A DNA stretch of 64,000 nucleotides from Planococcus sp. ISL-110 (GCF_018613575.1 NZ_JAGGPX010000016.1:102511-166510); one strand, 5' to 3'. Counted from the stretch's first letter, positions 18,513 to 28,634 are shown. Notes: generated by a model not told the origin, from the sequence alone. A program made the numbers and translations.

Positions 18513-18704
18513 ACAATCCACCTCTTTTTATGTACCTTAGTTGCTGTCATGAATATTCTACTCCTTACAACTTCCATTATTCTTATTGATTTATACTATC
18601 TTACGCTAAATTTTTGGTATTTACTAGCTCTATATTGGCCAGTAAATTGAAGCCCCTCATGACTATCGATTCAGTTCAGGCGAAAAAACAGCATAATTCG
18701 GCCA

Positions 18705-19178
18705 TTACTGACTTTCTGCTGTCCTCTTTTTCCGCAGGCTCCATAGTTTATCGGCCATTGCATAAACCGCTACGCCCAAAGCGGCGCCAATACTGTCAAT
18801 CAACACATCTCTGGCTTCACCGCTTCGTCCATCAATGAACAATTGGTGGATTTCATCAGTCACCGCAAACAAGACACACATGCCAAAACCTAATACCAGC
18901 TGCCTCAACCCGCTGAAACCACTGCTTCTCCAGGCATTCAAACTCAACAGGCTCAATAGGAAATAGGCAATGAAATGCGCATTTTTCCGAACGAAGGTAT
19001 GAAAGCTCTCGACATCAAGCTCGAGATTTGGCGCCACCTGATCAATTAGATTTAAAAGCGTCGCCACAACGCCCGAACTCAAGTCGCTCGAAGCAGAGCC
19101 CGGTTGATGAGAAAGATAGAAAATCACAGCCATCCAGGAAAAGGCTGCTATCCAGGAAACACTTTTATACGCAGTCAT
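18705..19178 (-). CDS. VanZ-family membrane protein
   Basis: This 157-residue protein has four predicted transmembrane helices. The VanZ pattern is present: WMAVIFYLSHQPG near the N-terminus, RKNAHFIAYFLLSLL, DEIHQLFIDGRSGEARDVLID and a final helix. VanZ proteins are linked to low-level teicoplanin resistance and are common next to surface-glycan genes; their biochemical role is not established. The ATG follows AAAGGAT by 8 nt. A second, diverged VanZ protein is at 52245-52721. Confidence 0.85.
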   Translation of the reverse strand: MTAYKSVSWIAAFSWMAVIFYLSHQPGSASSDLSSGVVATLLNLIDQVAPNLELDVESFHTFVRKNAHFIAYFLLSLLSLNAWRSSGFSGLRQLVLGFGMCVLFAVTDEIHQLFIDGRSGEARDVLIDSIGAALGVAVYAMADKLWSLRKKRTAESQ

Positions 19179-19423
19179 TTTACAAATCCTTTACTGTTAA
19201 AATTGAGTGCTAACCATGAACTCTATTATATCATCCGACCCGCAGATTTTGGTCTACACTTTTTTTCACTTGAAAAATGTAAAAGTTTCCGCCGAATGCT
19301 TCTGCCTCCAGGGGCTGGACTAGGCTATTATAAAGAAAACATCAACAATCGCAGCACACCCTTACACGAAAATCTCCCCAAAAAAAGCCTGCATAAATCC
19401 GCAGACTTTCCTTTTCACACACT

Positions 19424-20443
19424 TCAGCGACTAGTGAGTCCGACCTGTTCCCGGACTGCTGCTGATGAACGATAAGCTGGGAATGAAGCATCCTCTTGTT
19501 GGACCCCAGCCGTTTTGCACAACAAATCGTAGATCTTTTGGTTCCAGATTTTGTGGCTGACATAAAACTTGAATTCCGTATTTTTCCCAAACTGCTTTTT
19601 AAACAGATACAGCGGATCGTCTATCGCACCCGTCACGCCTCCCCCTTCATGAATCAAATCCATTTCATGTTCTTTTCCCCACTCCGCCAGCGCATACCGC
19701 ATGACAAAAGACGAAGACAACCGGTGGTATTCCTCCAATGTCCCAGACAAGTGGATATGGATGGTTTTTCCATAGACCAGGTTCAGCCCTATTGCAATTA
19801 TTTTTCCTTCGTAAAGAACTTCCACCAAAAGAATATTCTTGCCCAACAAATGCAAAAGCTTGTCAAAATAATCATCATTGAAATAATAAACCGAAGCGGC
19901 GTTTTTTCGTTTCATGGTCGAATAATAGATTTGTTTAAACTCATCCAAATTGGATGGGTTTTCCTTTATCCGGTACTCCACACCTGCCTTCAAAGCTTTT
20001 TGGATGCTTTTTTGCTTTGACTTGGAAAACTCCGATTCCACAGGATTTTCGTAATCCTTCAAATTAGTTCCTGTGGTATAGCGGCGGAACGTCAATTTGT
20101 AACAGCTTTCGAAATCTTGGGCATTCGTAAATAAGGGATGAAAACGGACAAACTCATAGACAATGTTCTCTTTTTGGCAGTGTTTCTCGAAAGCATCGTG
20201 GAAGGCTTGTATCACCTGGCATTTATGTATTTCTTCGCATTCGGTGAGGCACGGTCCTCCATAGCCATACGGTGTGCTTATATCGTAATAAGCTTCTTCG
20301 TTGATGCACGCGGGAATAAGACGTTTAATAAACAGGTGGCTGACTTTTCCCAGCGGATGCTTGAATTCAAAGACCTCGCATACGCCCTGTTCAATCTGTT
20401 CATATAAACAACCGTAATTCTGTTCAAAATAAATATCATTCAC
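19424..20443 (-). CDS. FemAB/GNAT-like acyl- or aminoacyl-transferase, cassette copy 2
   Basis: This 339-residue paralog of 11790-12776 shares CEVFEFKHPLG, YDISTPYGYGGP, EFVRFHPLFTNA and LYLFKKQFGKNTEFKFYVS. A GTG start at 20443 was chosen: it lies 10 nt after GAGGAGG and gives an N-terminus collinear with the paralog. The open frame continues 23 codons upstream, but through the ribosome site. The expected role is N- or O-acylation of an exported glycan or a precursor. It ends the second cassette. Confidence 0.75.
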   Translation of the reverse strand: MNDIYFEQNYGCLYEQIEQGVCEVFEFKHPLGKVSHLFIKRLIPACINEEAYYDISTPYGYGGPCLTECEEIHKCQVIQAFHDAFEKHCQKENIVYEFVRFHPLFTNAQDFESCYKLTFRRYTTGTNLKDYENPVESEFSKSKQKSIQKALKAGVEYRIKENPSNLDEFKQIYYSTMKRKNAASVYYFNDDYFDKLLHLLGKNILLVEVLYEGKIIAIGLNLVYGKTIHIHLSGTLEEYHRLSSSFVMRYALAEWGKEHEMDLIHEGGGVTGAIDDPLYLFKKQFGKNTEFKFYVSHKIWNQKIYDLLCKTAGVQQEDASFPAYRSSAAVREQVGLTSR

Positions 20444-20673
20444 CCTGAATCTGCCTCCTCTTGCCAAAGCTTTTCTGAAAGCTTTGGCAAATAATCGCAT
20501 GAAAATTCCCATCTGTTTACAATTTTCGCTCTATAGTTAGATAGTTTATCACACTCCTACAAAATATCCACTAAAAAATCGGAATTTTTAGATTATTAGA
20601 ATCATATTCTTTCTTATTCATACAGCAAAAGACCCGGTTCAGCTATTTTTTCCCAGGAAAAGCCGACCTCAAA

Positions 20674-20701
20674 TAAAAAAACGGCTAAATTTAATAGCCG
20701 T
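20674..20701 (-). terminator. Terminator after the LtaS-like gene
   Basis: Stem acggcta/tagccgt (20681-20687 and 20695-20701) is followed on the minus strand by a T-rich run. It lies 5 bp past the stop codon. Confidence 0.7.
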
Positions 20702-20706
20702 CACTT

Positions 20707-22824
20707 TTATTGTTTGCTCGTTTCCATCGTTTCCTGCACTGAAAATACATCGGTTTGCCGCAAAACAGCTCCCCTTGAATTGGAGACAATCACTTGAATC
20801 TCAGCGTCTTTTTCTACCTGCTGTTTTGGAATGCTGAATACAGCCATGCCCTGCTCGGCTGTCTGCCATTTTGCAGCTGTTGCTTCGCCATCGACAAGGA
20901 CCTCTGAAAATTTAGGGGCACCTTCAATATAGAGTTCATACGACTCGGACGTCTCAACCACTTTCTGCGCAGCCATTTCAGGATAAAGGCCCAAGTGATA
21001 ATCCGAAGACGGGGTTCTAACAAGTTCCGGCATCAAATATTCGGAATAGCGTTTGCCGTGAAGCAGATCGTATTGGATCATCTGCAAGTCCTTCATTTCC
21101 TGGGTTTGTTCGCCCATCTGCGTTTGCCACTGGTTATAAGGAATTGCTGCATCCCCCTGCTCACGCATCTCATCAAGAATGGCCGTAACCGTATTGCCCT
21201 CGACTCCCGCCATCTCAAGCGCCATTGCTCCAAACTGATTAGGGGTCAAATCCAGCTCAGCGGGTTGATTTCCATCGGATTTCCAAATGAAATAAGGCAC
21301 TTTATGAGTGGCGATAAAATCGTCGTAGTCGCCAAGCAAATCGTTGGCCACTTGGGTTCCTTCTGCGCCATATACCACATTGTTATCCGGGAAAGACGGG
21401 TAATGGTCGCCAAAGAACACCAGGATGGCCGGCTCGTCACGCGCTCCAATCTCCTCCACCATGCGGCCGATTTCTGTATCAATGCTATGCATTTTCTCCG
21501 TAAAGTTATTCAAATACTGACGGGTATCGTCCGGCAGTGTATCGGTCTTCAGAAATTCTGATTCCTCGGTCTTCCGATAGGGCATATGCCCTTCAGTTGC
21601 CACTGCGTGAATAAAATCGAGTCCTTCCGTTTTATCCAATGTGGCAAGGACCGAATCGGTGATATGGCTATCTTTCGGAAAACCTTTTCCGGCATCATTG
21701 GAATGGTCCAGGTCCATGAACTCTCCCGAGATAAACCGGTTAAAGCCCAATTGGCGATAAACCGATTCGCGCTGGTAAAACCAGCCGTAATAAGAGTGGA
21801 TCGCTGTCGTTTCGTAATCCGCTTCTCTGAATGCATAGGCTGCAGACGGCAAAGGCTGCGTGACATACAACTGGTACGGCACGAAATTGGCCGGCATGAA
21901 TTGCATGCTGAACCCAGTCAAAGCTTCAAATTCCACATTGGCCGTACCTCCGCCAAATTCTGACGAGTACATCCCGCCATGCAGCGATTCTCCGTATAGC
22001 CGCCGGAAGTTGGGAATCGGATCTTCCGCAAAATGCTGTTCGCCGAATGAATAAGGATCGATGAATGATTCACTCATCAGGAAAATGACATTCGGCTTTT
22101 CTTCATCAGTTTCTTCAGCCGGCTGGTATTTTTTTGCAAGGTTCTTCATATTTTGAGCAGAAAACCCGTCAGGCGGTTCGATATTGGATTGTTTGGCCAG
22201 CATAACGAAATTGCCGAAGACGCCATTGCGCATCAGCGCCAGTTCCAGCTTCCACCATGTGTTTTCAAACTGTGCTTTATCCATAGGAGAAGTGGGCTTG
22301 TCCGTCCACATCATCCCCAGGAAAAGTACAGAAATCAGGAAAACACCAATTTTAGCGATCCAATTTTCCTTCAGCTTCGGTACGCCTTTGAAAATGGCCA
22401 CTGTCAGCACCACAAATACCAAACCGATGCCGACCAGCAACGGGATATTGATGCCAACCGGCTGTTCCAGCCCGCCAAGTTCATTCAACAGCGCAAAATC
22501 CCCTACAGAAATCGGCGAACTGCGCAGCTCCAGTTTAACTTTATTGGCATAAGCGAAGACGATCAACAAACCGCTCAGCAGCAAGCTTGTGAACATGAAC
22601 CATTTTCTTGGCAAGATATAAAGCAAATTGAATAACGCAATCAGCAGCAGGGCATTGACCATAAAGCGCCCCGGAAAGTCCGCCACCCATTCCCGCAGCG
22701 GCAGGGTCAACATTTCACGGACCAGCCGTTCGCTGACATACAGTGTCACGAGCGGCAAGCCGATCATGAAGAGCAGTGTCAACAGCCACACCGCTATTTT
22801 TTTAAACCTTGTTTTTTTGTCCAT
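20707..22824 (-). CDS. LtaS-family lipoteichoic-acid-synthase-like phosphoglycerol transferase
   Basis: This 705-residue protein has about five N-terminal transmembrane helices and a large extracellular alkaline-phosphatase-fold (sulfatase) domain, as in LtaS. It keeps NVIFLMSESF (metal-binding Glu), the nucleophile Thr in FGGGTANVEF and the metal ligands in FFGDHYP. LtaS enzymes polymerise glycerol phosphate from phosphatidylglycerol to make lipoteichoic acid; related family members decorate other polymers. The C-terminal ~100 residues after the sulfatase domain are longer than in minimal LtaS. The ATG at 22824 was preferred over an upstream GTG. It has its own terminator and lies next to galU, whose UDP-glucose can feed the glycolipid anchor. 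Confidence 0.85.
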   Translation of the reverse strand: MDKKTRFKKIAVWLLTLLFMIGLPLVTLYVSERLVREMLTLPLREWVADFPGRFMVNALLLIALFNLLYILPRKWFMFTSLLLSGLLIVFAYANKVKLELRSSPISVGDFALLNELGGLEQPVGINIPLLVGIGLVFVVLTVAIFKGVPKLKENWIAKIGVFLISVLFLGMMWTDKPTSPMDKAQFENTWWKLELALMRNGVFGNFVMLAKQSNIEPPDGFSAQNMKNLAKKYQPAEETDEEKPNVIFLMSESFIDPYSFGEQHFAEDPIPNFRRLYGESLHGGMYSSEFGGGTANVEFEALTGFSMQFMPANFVPYQLYVTQPLPSAAYAFREADYETTAIHSYYGWFYQRESVYRQLGFNRFISGEFMDLDHSNDAGKGFPKDSHITDSVLATLDKTEGLDFIHAVATEGHMPYRKTEESEFLKTDTLPDDTRQYLNNFTEKMHSIDTEIGRMVEEIGARDEPAILVFFGDHYPSFPDNNVVYGAEGTQVANDLLGDYDDFIATHKVPYFIWKSDGNQPAELDLTPNQFGAMALEMAGVEGNTVTAILDEMREQGDAAIPYNQWQTQMGEQTQEMKDLQMIQYDLLHGKRYSEYLMPELVRTPSSDYHLGLYPEMAAQKVVETSESYELYIEGAPKFSEVLVDGEATAAKWQTAEQGMAVFSIPKQQVEKDAEIQVIVSNSRGAVLRQTDVFSVQETMETSKQ

Positions 22825-22884
22825 TTTAAACACTCATTTCTTTTATTGTTGATTATGTATTACGGTAAAAACGGCTTGAAATTG

Positions 22885-22918
22885 AAAAACCGCTTCGCCA
22901 GATCGGCTTAAGCGGTTT
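22885..22918 (-). terminator. Terminator after galU
   Basis: Stem aaaccgctt/aagcggttt surrounds a 14-nt loop that can pair further, with a U-tract on the minus strand. It lies 20 bp past the galU stop. Confidence 0.75.
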
Positions 22919-22938
22919 GACCTTTTCGGAACATCCAG

Positions 22939-23820
22939 TCACTGTTCCTTGATGTACGACTCTTTCAACTTCTCCTCGAAAAGCTTCAACAGCCGATCTC
23001 TCAACTCAGGTCGTTTTAAGGCAAACTCAATGGTTGTTTCGATAAATCCAAATTTCTCACCGACATCAAAACGGCGCCCTTCAAATTCGTAGGCATAGAC
23101 GGATTGGACTTCGTTCAGCATCTGGATGGCATCCGTCAATTGGATTTCGCCGCCTGCGCCGAGCTGGTGCTGACCCAAAAACTCGAAAATTTCAGGTGTC
23201 AGGATGTAACGGCCCATAATGGCATAATTTGATGGTGCTGTGCCCGCTTCCGGCTTCTCGACAAAATTATCGACTTTGATCAATTTTCCGGCAATGGATA
23301 TGGGATTGATGACGCCGTAGCGATGAGTCTCATCTTCTGGTACCTGCTGGACACCGATGACACTTTTTCCTGTCAACTCGTATTGCTTCATCAATTGAGC
23401 CAAGCATGGCTCTTCGTTTTCCACAATATCGTCACCGAGCAGCACCGCAAACGGTTCATTGCCGATAAAACGGCGCGCCGACCAAATGGCATGGCCGAGG
23501 CCCAGCGGCTCTTTTTGGCGGATGTAATGGATTTCCACATTGGATGTCTCCAAAACAGAGTCCAGCATATCGGTTTTCCCTTTTCTAAACAAGGTGTCTT
23601 CCAGTTCAAAGGCATGATCGAAATGATCTTCAATGGCACGTTTGCCTTTGCCGGTCACGATGATGATGTCTTCAATACCGGAGGCAATCGCTTCCTCGAC
23701 TATATATTGGATCGTCGGCTTATCAACGATCGGCAGCATCTCTTTCGGCATTGCTTTCGTAGCTGGCAGGAATCGTGTACCCAGACCTGCAGCCGGGATT
23801 ATCGCTTTTTTAACTTGCAT
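22939..23820 (-). CDS. galU: UTP-glucose-1-phosphate uridylyltransferase
   Basis: This 293-residue GalU/GtaB enzyme makes UDP-glucose from UTP and glucose-1-phosphate. It shows the start [39 protein letters not shown], the LLGDD metal motif and [12 protein letters not shown], all canonical. UDP-glucose feeds galE, the glycosyltransferases and glycolipid synthesis. The ATG follows GAAGGTGA. It is monocistronic between a MITE-like relic upstream and its own terminator. Confidence 0.95.
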   Translation of the reverse strand: MQVKKAIIPAAGLGTRFLPATKAMPKEMLPIVDKPTIQYIVEEAIASGIEDIIIVTGKGKRAIEDHFDHAFELEDTLFRKGKTDMLDSVLETSNVEIHYIRQKEPLGLGHAIWSARRFIGNEPFAVLLGDDIVENEEPCLAQLMKQYELTGKSVIGVQQVPEDETHRYGVINPISIAGKLIKVDNFVEKPEAGTAPSNYAIMGRYILTPEIFEFLGQHQLGAGGEIQLTDAIQMLNEVQSVYAYEFEGRRFDVGEKFGFIETTIEFALKRPELRDRLLKLFEEKLKESYIKEQ

Positions 23821-23863
23821 CTCTTCACCTTCTCATTCTTATTTTTTGTCTATTCGTTGTTTA

Positions 23864-24015
23864 CTAGATGAGTTGAACTAAAAAAACCGGCTTTTCCCCA
23901 ACGCGCCGGCGCTGAGAGATAGAGTGAATTCAAAACAAGCCTATGTTTTTCCCCTGTAATCATAAAAGAGTTGGAGCAAATCAGCTAGCGAAGATCATTA
24001 GATCAACTTATATAG
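23864..24015. repeat. Degenerate, internally deleted MITE-like element
   Basis: Ends tagatgagttgaacta and gatcaacttatatag resemble the family termini, and the middle contains agagttggagcaaatcagc. Most of the GC-rich core is missing. It shares the gcgccggcgctgagagatag and gaattCaaaacaagcc segments with the element at 51887-52170, so these two form a subfamily. The rest of the 444-bp gap to 24264 is AT-rich and must contain the promoter of the plus-strand gene, but I see no clear one. Confidence 0.6.
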
Positions 24016-24264
24016 CCAATTTTCCAGAATAAAAATAATTTGCAAAGATAGGTTTTTTCAGTTAAAAAAGTTCTGTATCTCTATTATATAGAAAATAGGC
24101 TAATAGGTACACCCTTGTTAACAGAAATTTAAAACAATAGGCAAACTTCTATTAAGATGTTAAAATAAACGGACTATATGTCTGTATTTTCATTCAATAT
24201 TTCCTATTTATTGTATCAAATTCCCTCTTTTTATTCCGGGCTTTATGAAGGGTGTGCAAACTAG

Positions 24265-26652
24265 TTGAACGTTTTACCATTAACCTACGATCCCGTTTTG
24301 ATTTTCATTTCGATAGCAGTAGTTCTCATCTCTGCATTTACCGCTTTGAATATCAGCGGGATGTTATTCGCAACGGTAGGCAAAGCGCGCATAAAGTGGA
24401 TCCTGCTGGGTGCGCTCGTCATGGGGCTCGGCATTTGGTCGATGCATTTTATCGGCATGCTCGCGTCCCATCTGTCACTGGAAGTGACGTACAATACGCC
24501 GCTGGTCATCTTCTCAATTGCTCCCGCCTTGTTCGCAAGCGGGGTTGCTTTTGCGATCATCAGCAGGCCCCAGGTCCGAAAAACTGAGGTAATGGCTGGA
24601 GGTGTCCTGATTACTGCCGGAATCGCAGCGATGCATTATACCGGTATGGCGGCGATGCAGATGCAGGCCACCGTACAATATGATCCATTGTTGTGGATAT
24701 TATCCGTGGTGGTCGCGCTGGTTGCCTCTTTGCTGGCAATGTTCCTGCTGTATTATTCGCGGAACCGCCACGGTTTTTTTTGGCTGAAATTCGCCAGCGC
24801 ATCATTGATGGCTCTCGGCACATCAGGCATGCATTATATCGGTATGGCAGCCGCATCATTTAAAGCGGCCGATCGCCATGCAAACGTAACCGCCAATTCC
24901 ATGGACAACAGCTATATCGCTTATAATGTCGGCATCGGCATGGCATTAATACTGATGATAGCCATCCTCAGTATCCGCAGTGAAACTAAAGTAAAATCCT
25001 TGTCCGATGAATACGATCGCCAATTCCGTTCGGTCATCGAATCCGCTACTGATGGCATCGTAGTCACCGACGCGAAAGGATTTGTCACGCAATGGAATAA
25101 TGGGGCTCAATGCCTTTTCGGCTATAGCAAGGAAGAAATCACTTGTCAGGATGTCCGGCTGATCTTTCCCGAAGCCCATCAGGCCGAGGACATACAGCAT
25201 AAACCTGCTGACGTGATCGGCAAAACCGTTGAATTGATGGGATTGAAAAAGAACGGCAGCCAATTTCCGGTTGAATTGTCCACGGGAAATTGGGAAACGG
25301 CCAAAGGCGCTTATTACAGCCTCATTATCCGGGACATCACCGACCGCAAAGCAACCGAGGAGAAAATCAGCAACCTCGTTTACCTAGATTCACTGACCGG
25401 ACTGCCGAACCGCCGATTGTTCAACGACCGACTCGATTTATCCATAGATCAGGCACTGGAAAACGGCACGGCTCTGACCGTCCTTTATCTGGACCTCGAC
25501 CAATTCAAACTGGTCAACGATACATACGGCCACCACACCGGCGACCAGCTGCTGTTGGAAGTGGCTGATCGCATCCGATCCTGCATCACCAAAACCGATA
25601 CACTGGCACGACTTGGCGGTGATGAATTCATCCTGTTGCTGCCCAATACCGATTACACAGGAGCCGAAGCCACAGCACAGAAAATTCTGGAGGTCCTGAA
25701 CAATCCCTTCATATTAAATAATGAAGCGATCTTCACTACGCCTTCAATCGGCGCGAGTGTTTTCCCGACAGATGGCAAAGACCATGGGACGCTGGTAAAA
25801 AACGCCGATATCGCGATGTATCGGGTCAAGGAAGAAGGCAAAAACCATTTCCAGTTTTTCACTCCCGAAATGAATGATTTGGTATGCAGAAAATCAAAAA
25901 TCGCCATGAGCATCCGCAAAGGACTCGAGCTTGGTGAATTCACGGTGAAATATCAGCCGCAATTCGATATCGCAACCGAAAATATTATCGGCGTCGAGGC
26001 GCTGGTGCGTTGGCAGCATACAAAATTGGGACCCATTTCACCGGCTGAATTTATCCCTATTGCGGAAGAAAACGGTATGATTCTCCATATCGGTGAATTT
26101 GTTCTCCGAACCGCCTGCCAACAGAACAAAGATTGGCAAGACGCCGGATTAGTGCCGTTCCGTGTGGCCGTCAACATTTCAGCCAAGCAGTTTTCGCAGG
26201 GCAATGTTGCAGCGATGGTAACATCGGCCTTGGATGATACCGGATTGGCGCCCGAATTTCTCGAACTGGAATTGACGGAAAGCATCATCCAAGGCGCCAC
26301 ATCCGCCATTTCGAAAATGAAGGAACTGAAAGCGATGGGCATCCACCTGTCAATCGATGACTTCGGCACAGGCTATTCTTCTTTGAGTTATTTGAAGCTG
26401 TTTCCTGTCGACACCTTGAAAATTGATCAGCATTTCACCCGCAATATCCACAGCGACCCAAAAGATGCCGCTTTGGTGGACACTATCATTAAGATGGCCC
26501 ATAATTTGGAACTGAATGTCATCGCTGAGGGCGTGGAAACAATAGAGCAATTGGCGTTCCTGAAAAGCAAACACTGCAATCAAGCTCAGGGCTATTATTT
26601 CCAGAAAGCCCTGTTTCCTGAGCAGATTGAAGAATTGTATGTGAAGGTTTAA
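24265..26652 (+). CDS. MHYT-PAS-GGDEF-EAL cyclic-di-GMP signalling protein
   Basis: This 795-residue membrane protein has seven N-terminal helices carrying three MHYT motifs (MHFIGM at 60, MHYTGM at 123, MHYIGM at 189), proposed to sense gases through bound metal. A PAS domain (~251-365) follows, then a diguanylate cyclase domain with intact GGDEF (451-455) and a phosphodiesterase domain with EAL (578-580), ELTES, DDFGTGYSS and EGVET. Both catalytic domains look competent. The inhibitory I-site RxxD before GGDEF reads TKTD, so product feedback is probably lost. The start is TTG, about 10 nt after GAAGGGTG. It lies next to the exopolysaccharide region, a common target of c-di-GMP control; that link is inference. 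Confidence 0.9.
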   Translation: MNVLPLTYDPVLIFISIAVVLISAFTALNISGMLFATVGKARIKWILLGALVMGLGIWSMHFIGMLASHLSLEVTYNTPLVIFSIAPALFASGVAFAIISRPQVRKTEVMAGGVLITAGIAAMHYTGMAAMQMQATVQYDPLLWILSVVVALVASLLAMFLLYYSRNRHGFFWLKFASASLMALGTSGMHYIGMAAASFKAADRHANVTANSMDNSYIAYNVGIGMALILMIAILSIRSETKVKSLSDEYDRQFRSVIESATDGIVVTDAKGFVTQWNNGAQCLFGYSKEEITCQDVRLIFPEAHQAEDIQHKPADVIGKTVELMGLKKNGSQFPVELSTGNWETAKGAYYSLIIRDITDRKATEEKISNLVYLDSLTGLPNRRLFNDRLDLSIDQALENGTALTVLYLDLDQFKLVNDTYGHHTGDQLLLEVADRIRSCITKTDTLARLGGDEFILLLPNTDYTGAEATAQKILEVLNNPFILNNEAIFTTPSIGASVFPTDGKDHGTLVKNADIAMYRVKEEGKNHFQFFTPEMNDLVCRKSKIAMSIRKGLELGEFTVKYQPQFDIATENIIGVEALVRWQHTKLGPISPAEFIPIAEENGMILHIGEFVLRTACQQNKDWQDAGLVPFRVAVNISAKQFSQGNVAAMVTSALDDTGLAPEFLELELTESIIQGATSAISKMKELKAMGIHLSIDDFGTGYSSLSYLKLFPVDTLKIDQHFTRNIHSDPKDAALVDTIIKMAHNLELNVIAEGVETIEQLAFLKSKHCNQAQGYYFQKALFPEQIEELYVKV

Positions 26653-26696
26653 CCTGATAACCCATGGTTGGAAGCCAGACTTCCCCACGGACTATT

Positions 26697-27890
26697 TTAT
26701 TTGCTGCCGAGCAGTTTCGATAAGGGATAAATCCCCAGACTTTGGATGATCAGCGACAGGATCACAACGGAAAAGCCGAGCGAAATCAGCTCGTCTGCAG
26801 TGCCTCCTTTGGCCATGACACCCAGTTGGAGCAGCAGAAACACCGACATCGAACCACGGATTCCTGACCAGGAAATAAGGAGTGACTTTTTCCAAATCGC
26901 TCCACGTTTTCCACCGGCCAGCAATTTGAAGGTTCCCCCGACAATGAAAAACCGAATGGCGATGCTAGCGAATAAAATCAATAAAGCCAGAATCCAATTG
27001 CCTAATGCCAGGTGTTCCGTCGCTTCGATGCCGATCAGCAAAAACAGCAGCGACAGCAGCGACGGCTCGACCACTCCCCAAAATCCGCCCAGCGACTCCC
27101 GGTAATGGTCTTCTTTATTGGTATGGGAAAATTCCCATGACAGCATGATGCCGGCGGATACAGTCGCCAAAACGCCGGAGAATCCAAAGCTTTCGGCCAG
27201 CTGGAACGCCCCGTAAGCCAGCACGATGCTGAGCATGACCTGATAATCACGGTGATGGGTAATATGGACAGCCTTGCTCAACAGCCAGCCGACCGCGATG
27301 CCGAGAATCACGCCGCCCGCTGAGACGTAGATGACTTCCCTTAAAATAAACTGCACATCGAGCGGCTTTGCTTCAAGATACAGGACGGACAAGAAGCTGA
27401 ACAAGACGACACTGGTTCCGTCATTGATCATTGACTCTCCATCGACAATGTCTGCGATGCTTTTGTCGGGTGATGATTTTTTCAGAACCGAGACGACTGA
27501 AGCAGGATCGGTCGGCGCCAGAATCGCCGCAATCACCAATGCCCCAGCCAGTGAAATGGAAAAGAACCAGCCCCCGATCCAATAGACAGCCAGTCCGACA
27601 AGCACAATCGCCAGCCCAAGGCCCACAGTGCTCAACAACCCGATGATGCCGGCATTTTTCCGCAAAGCCTCCGTCGAGAACCGGTAGGCCGAGACAAATA
27701 ATAAGCCAGGCAAAAAGACATCGTAAATCAGCGTCTCCGTCACTTCCACATCAGTAAAATACGGAATATATGACAAACCAATGCCGATCAGCAACAGCAC
27801 GACCGGCACAGGAAAGTTTTCTTGTTTTTTATCAATCGTGAACACCAAATAGCCGATGCACAATAAAACCGTCACAAGTGCCGCCGACAT
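26697..27890 (-). CDS. CPA1-family Na+(K+)/H+ antiporter
   Basis: This 397-residue polytopic protein has about 12 transmembrane helices. The CPA1/NhaP-type ion site is visible as APTDPASVVSVLKKS and VDGESMINDGTSVVLFSFL (the ND pair). It exchanges cytoplasmic cations for protons in pH and salt homeostasis. The start at 27890 (MSAALVTVLLCIGY) lies 6 nt after GGAGGGG, a much better site than the two ATGs upstream, and puts the first helix at the N-terminus. The C-terminus is short, without a regulatory domain. It converges with the MHYT gene. Confidence 0.85.
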   Translation of the reverse strand: MSAALVTVLLCIGYLVFTIDKKQENFPVPVVLLLIGIGLSYIPYFTDVEVTETLIYDVFLPGLLFVSAYRFSTEALRKNAGIIGLLSTVGLGLAIVLVGLAVYWIGGWFFSISLAGALVIAAILAPTDPASVVSVLKKSSPDKSIADIVDGESMINDGTSVVLFSFLSVLYLEAKPLDVQFILREVIYVSAGGVILGIAVGWLLSKAVHITHHRDYQVMLSIVLAYGAFQLAESFGFSGVLATVSAGIMLSWEFSHTNKEDHYRESLGGFWGVVEPSLLSLLFLLIGIEATEHLALGNWILALLILFASIAIRFFIVGGTFKLLAGGKRGAIWKKSLLISWSGIRGSMSVFLLLQLGVMAKGGTADELISLGFSVVILSLIIQSLGIYPLSKLLGSK

Positions 27891-27989
27891 TCCAATCCCC
27901 TCCAACGTGTATACTTCCATTGTTCTGAGATTTCCCTTTACGGCGCTTTTATAAACCGAAGTCCCAGTGCTCATTAGGCAACTGCCGGA

Positions 27990-28033
27990 TAAAAAAGGGC
28001 AGCCGGATAGATATCTGGCTGCCCTGGTCTTTT
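27990..28033 (-). terminator. Terminator after the XRE regulator
   Basis: Stem agggcagcc/ggctgccct (27996-28004 and 28017-28025) is flanked by A6 on one side and a T-rich run on the other, so it may work in both directions. Confidence 0.8.
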
Positions 28034-28068
28034 ATTTGAATGTAAAACGCATGCTTGGATGCTTGTCT

Positions 28069-28440
28069 CTATTTTGCAGATCGATTCGGCATCTGCGTGC
28101 TTTCCTCTTTAAGCCGGCGTTTGACCTGCAAATAAGATGTGACGTCCGCCAGTTCTTCATCGTTCACCGGCTTGTCATCTACCACCAGTTTCACAGAGCC
28201 TAAATCGGCCATTTGCAGAAGGTCCAGTTTGCTCACGGATCCTTCCCGATCCAATAAAAAGTCTATCGATACCTTATAGTAATCGGCCAACAACTTCAGA
28301 TGTGAAACGCTCACTTGCTTTTTGCCACTTTCGTAACCCCAAATCACCGTTTTCGCAAATCCTAAGGCCAGGGCCAGGTCATCCACACTTAACTCGTTTT
28401 GTTCTCTCAAATCTTTTAGCTTTGCTCCTATTTGCTTCAT
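28069..28440 (-). CDS. XRE-family transcriptional regulator
   Basis: This 123-residue protein has an N-terminal helix-turn-helix of the Cro/CI type (IGAKLKDLREQNELSVDDLA, ALGFAKTVIWGYESGKKQVS) and a polar C-terminal ~50 residues of no recognised family, containing VDDKPVNDEELADVTSYLQ. It has a very strong ribosome site (AAGGGGGG). It is divergent from the SGNH-like gene at 28635, with about 190 bp between, so that gene and itself are the likeliest targets. Confidence 0.85.
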   Translation of the reverse strand: MKQIGAKLKDLREQNELSVDDLALALGFAKTVIWGYESGKKQVSVSHLKLLADYYKVSIDFLLDREGSVSKLDLLQMADLGSVKLVVDDKPVNDEELADVTSYLQVKRRLKEESTQMPNRSAK

Positions 28441-28557
28441 TTCAAGTGCCCCCCTTTATGTCCGTGACAGTTATATATTTCTTATATTATTCCAATACAC
28501 CCATGTTTGTAAACTGTTTGAGTCTTGTCTGGCAGCATTTGATACAGAATACTCATA

Positions 28558-28603
28558 AAAATTCAGAAATTTTAGATAAATTCAGTCCATTATATGGTAG
28601 TAT
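28558..28603 (+). promoter_or_regulatory. Putative extended -10 promoter of the SGNH-like gene
   Basis: TGG-TAGTAT at 28595-28603 is an extended -10; 19 bp upstream lies AAAATTCAGAAATTTTAG, an AT-rich box only partly like the EPS consensus. It lies 32 bp before the start codon. Confidence 0.4.
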
Positions 28604-28634
28604 GGTATTAATTTTAAAATGAAGGGTAGGTATT

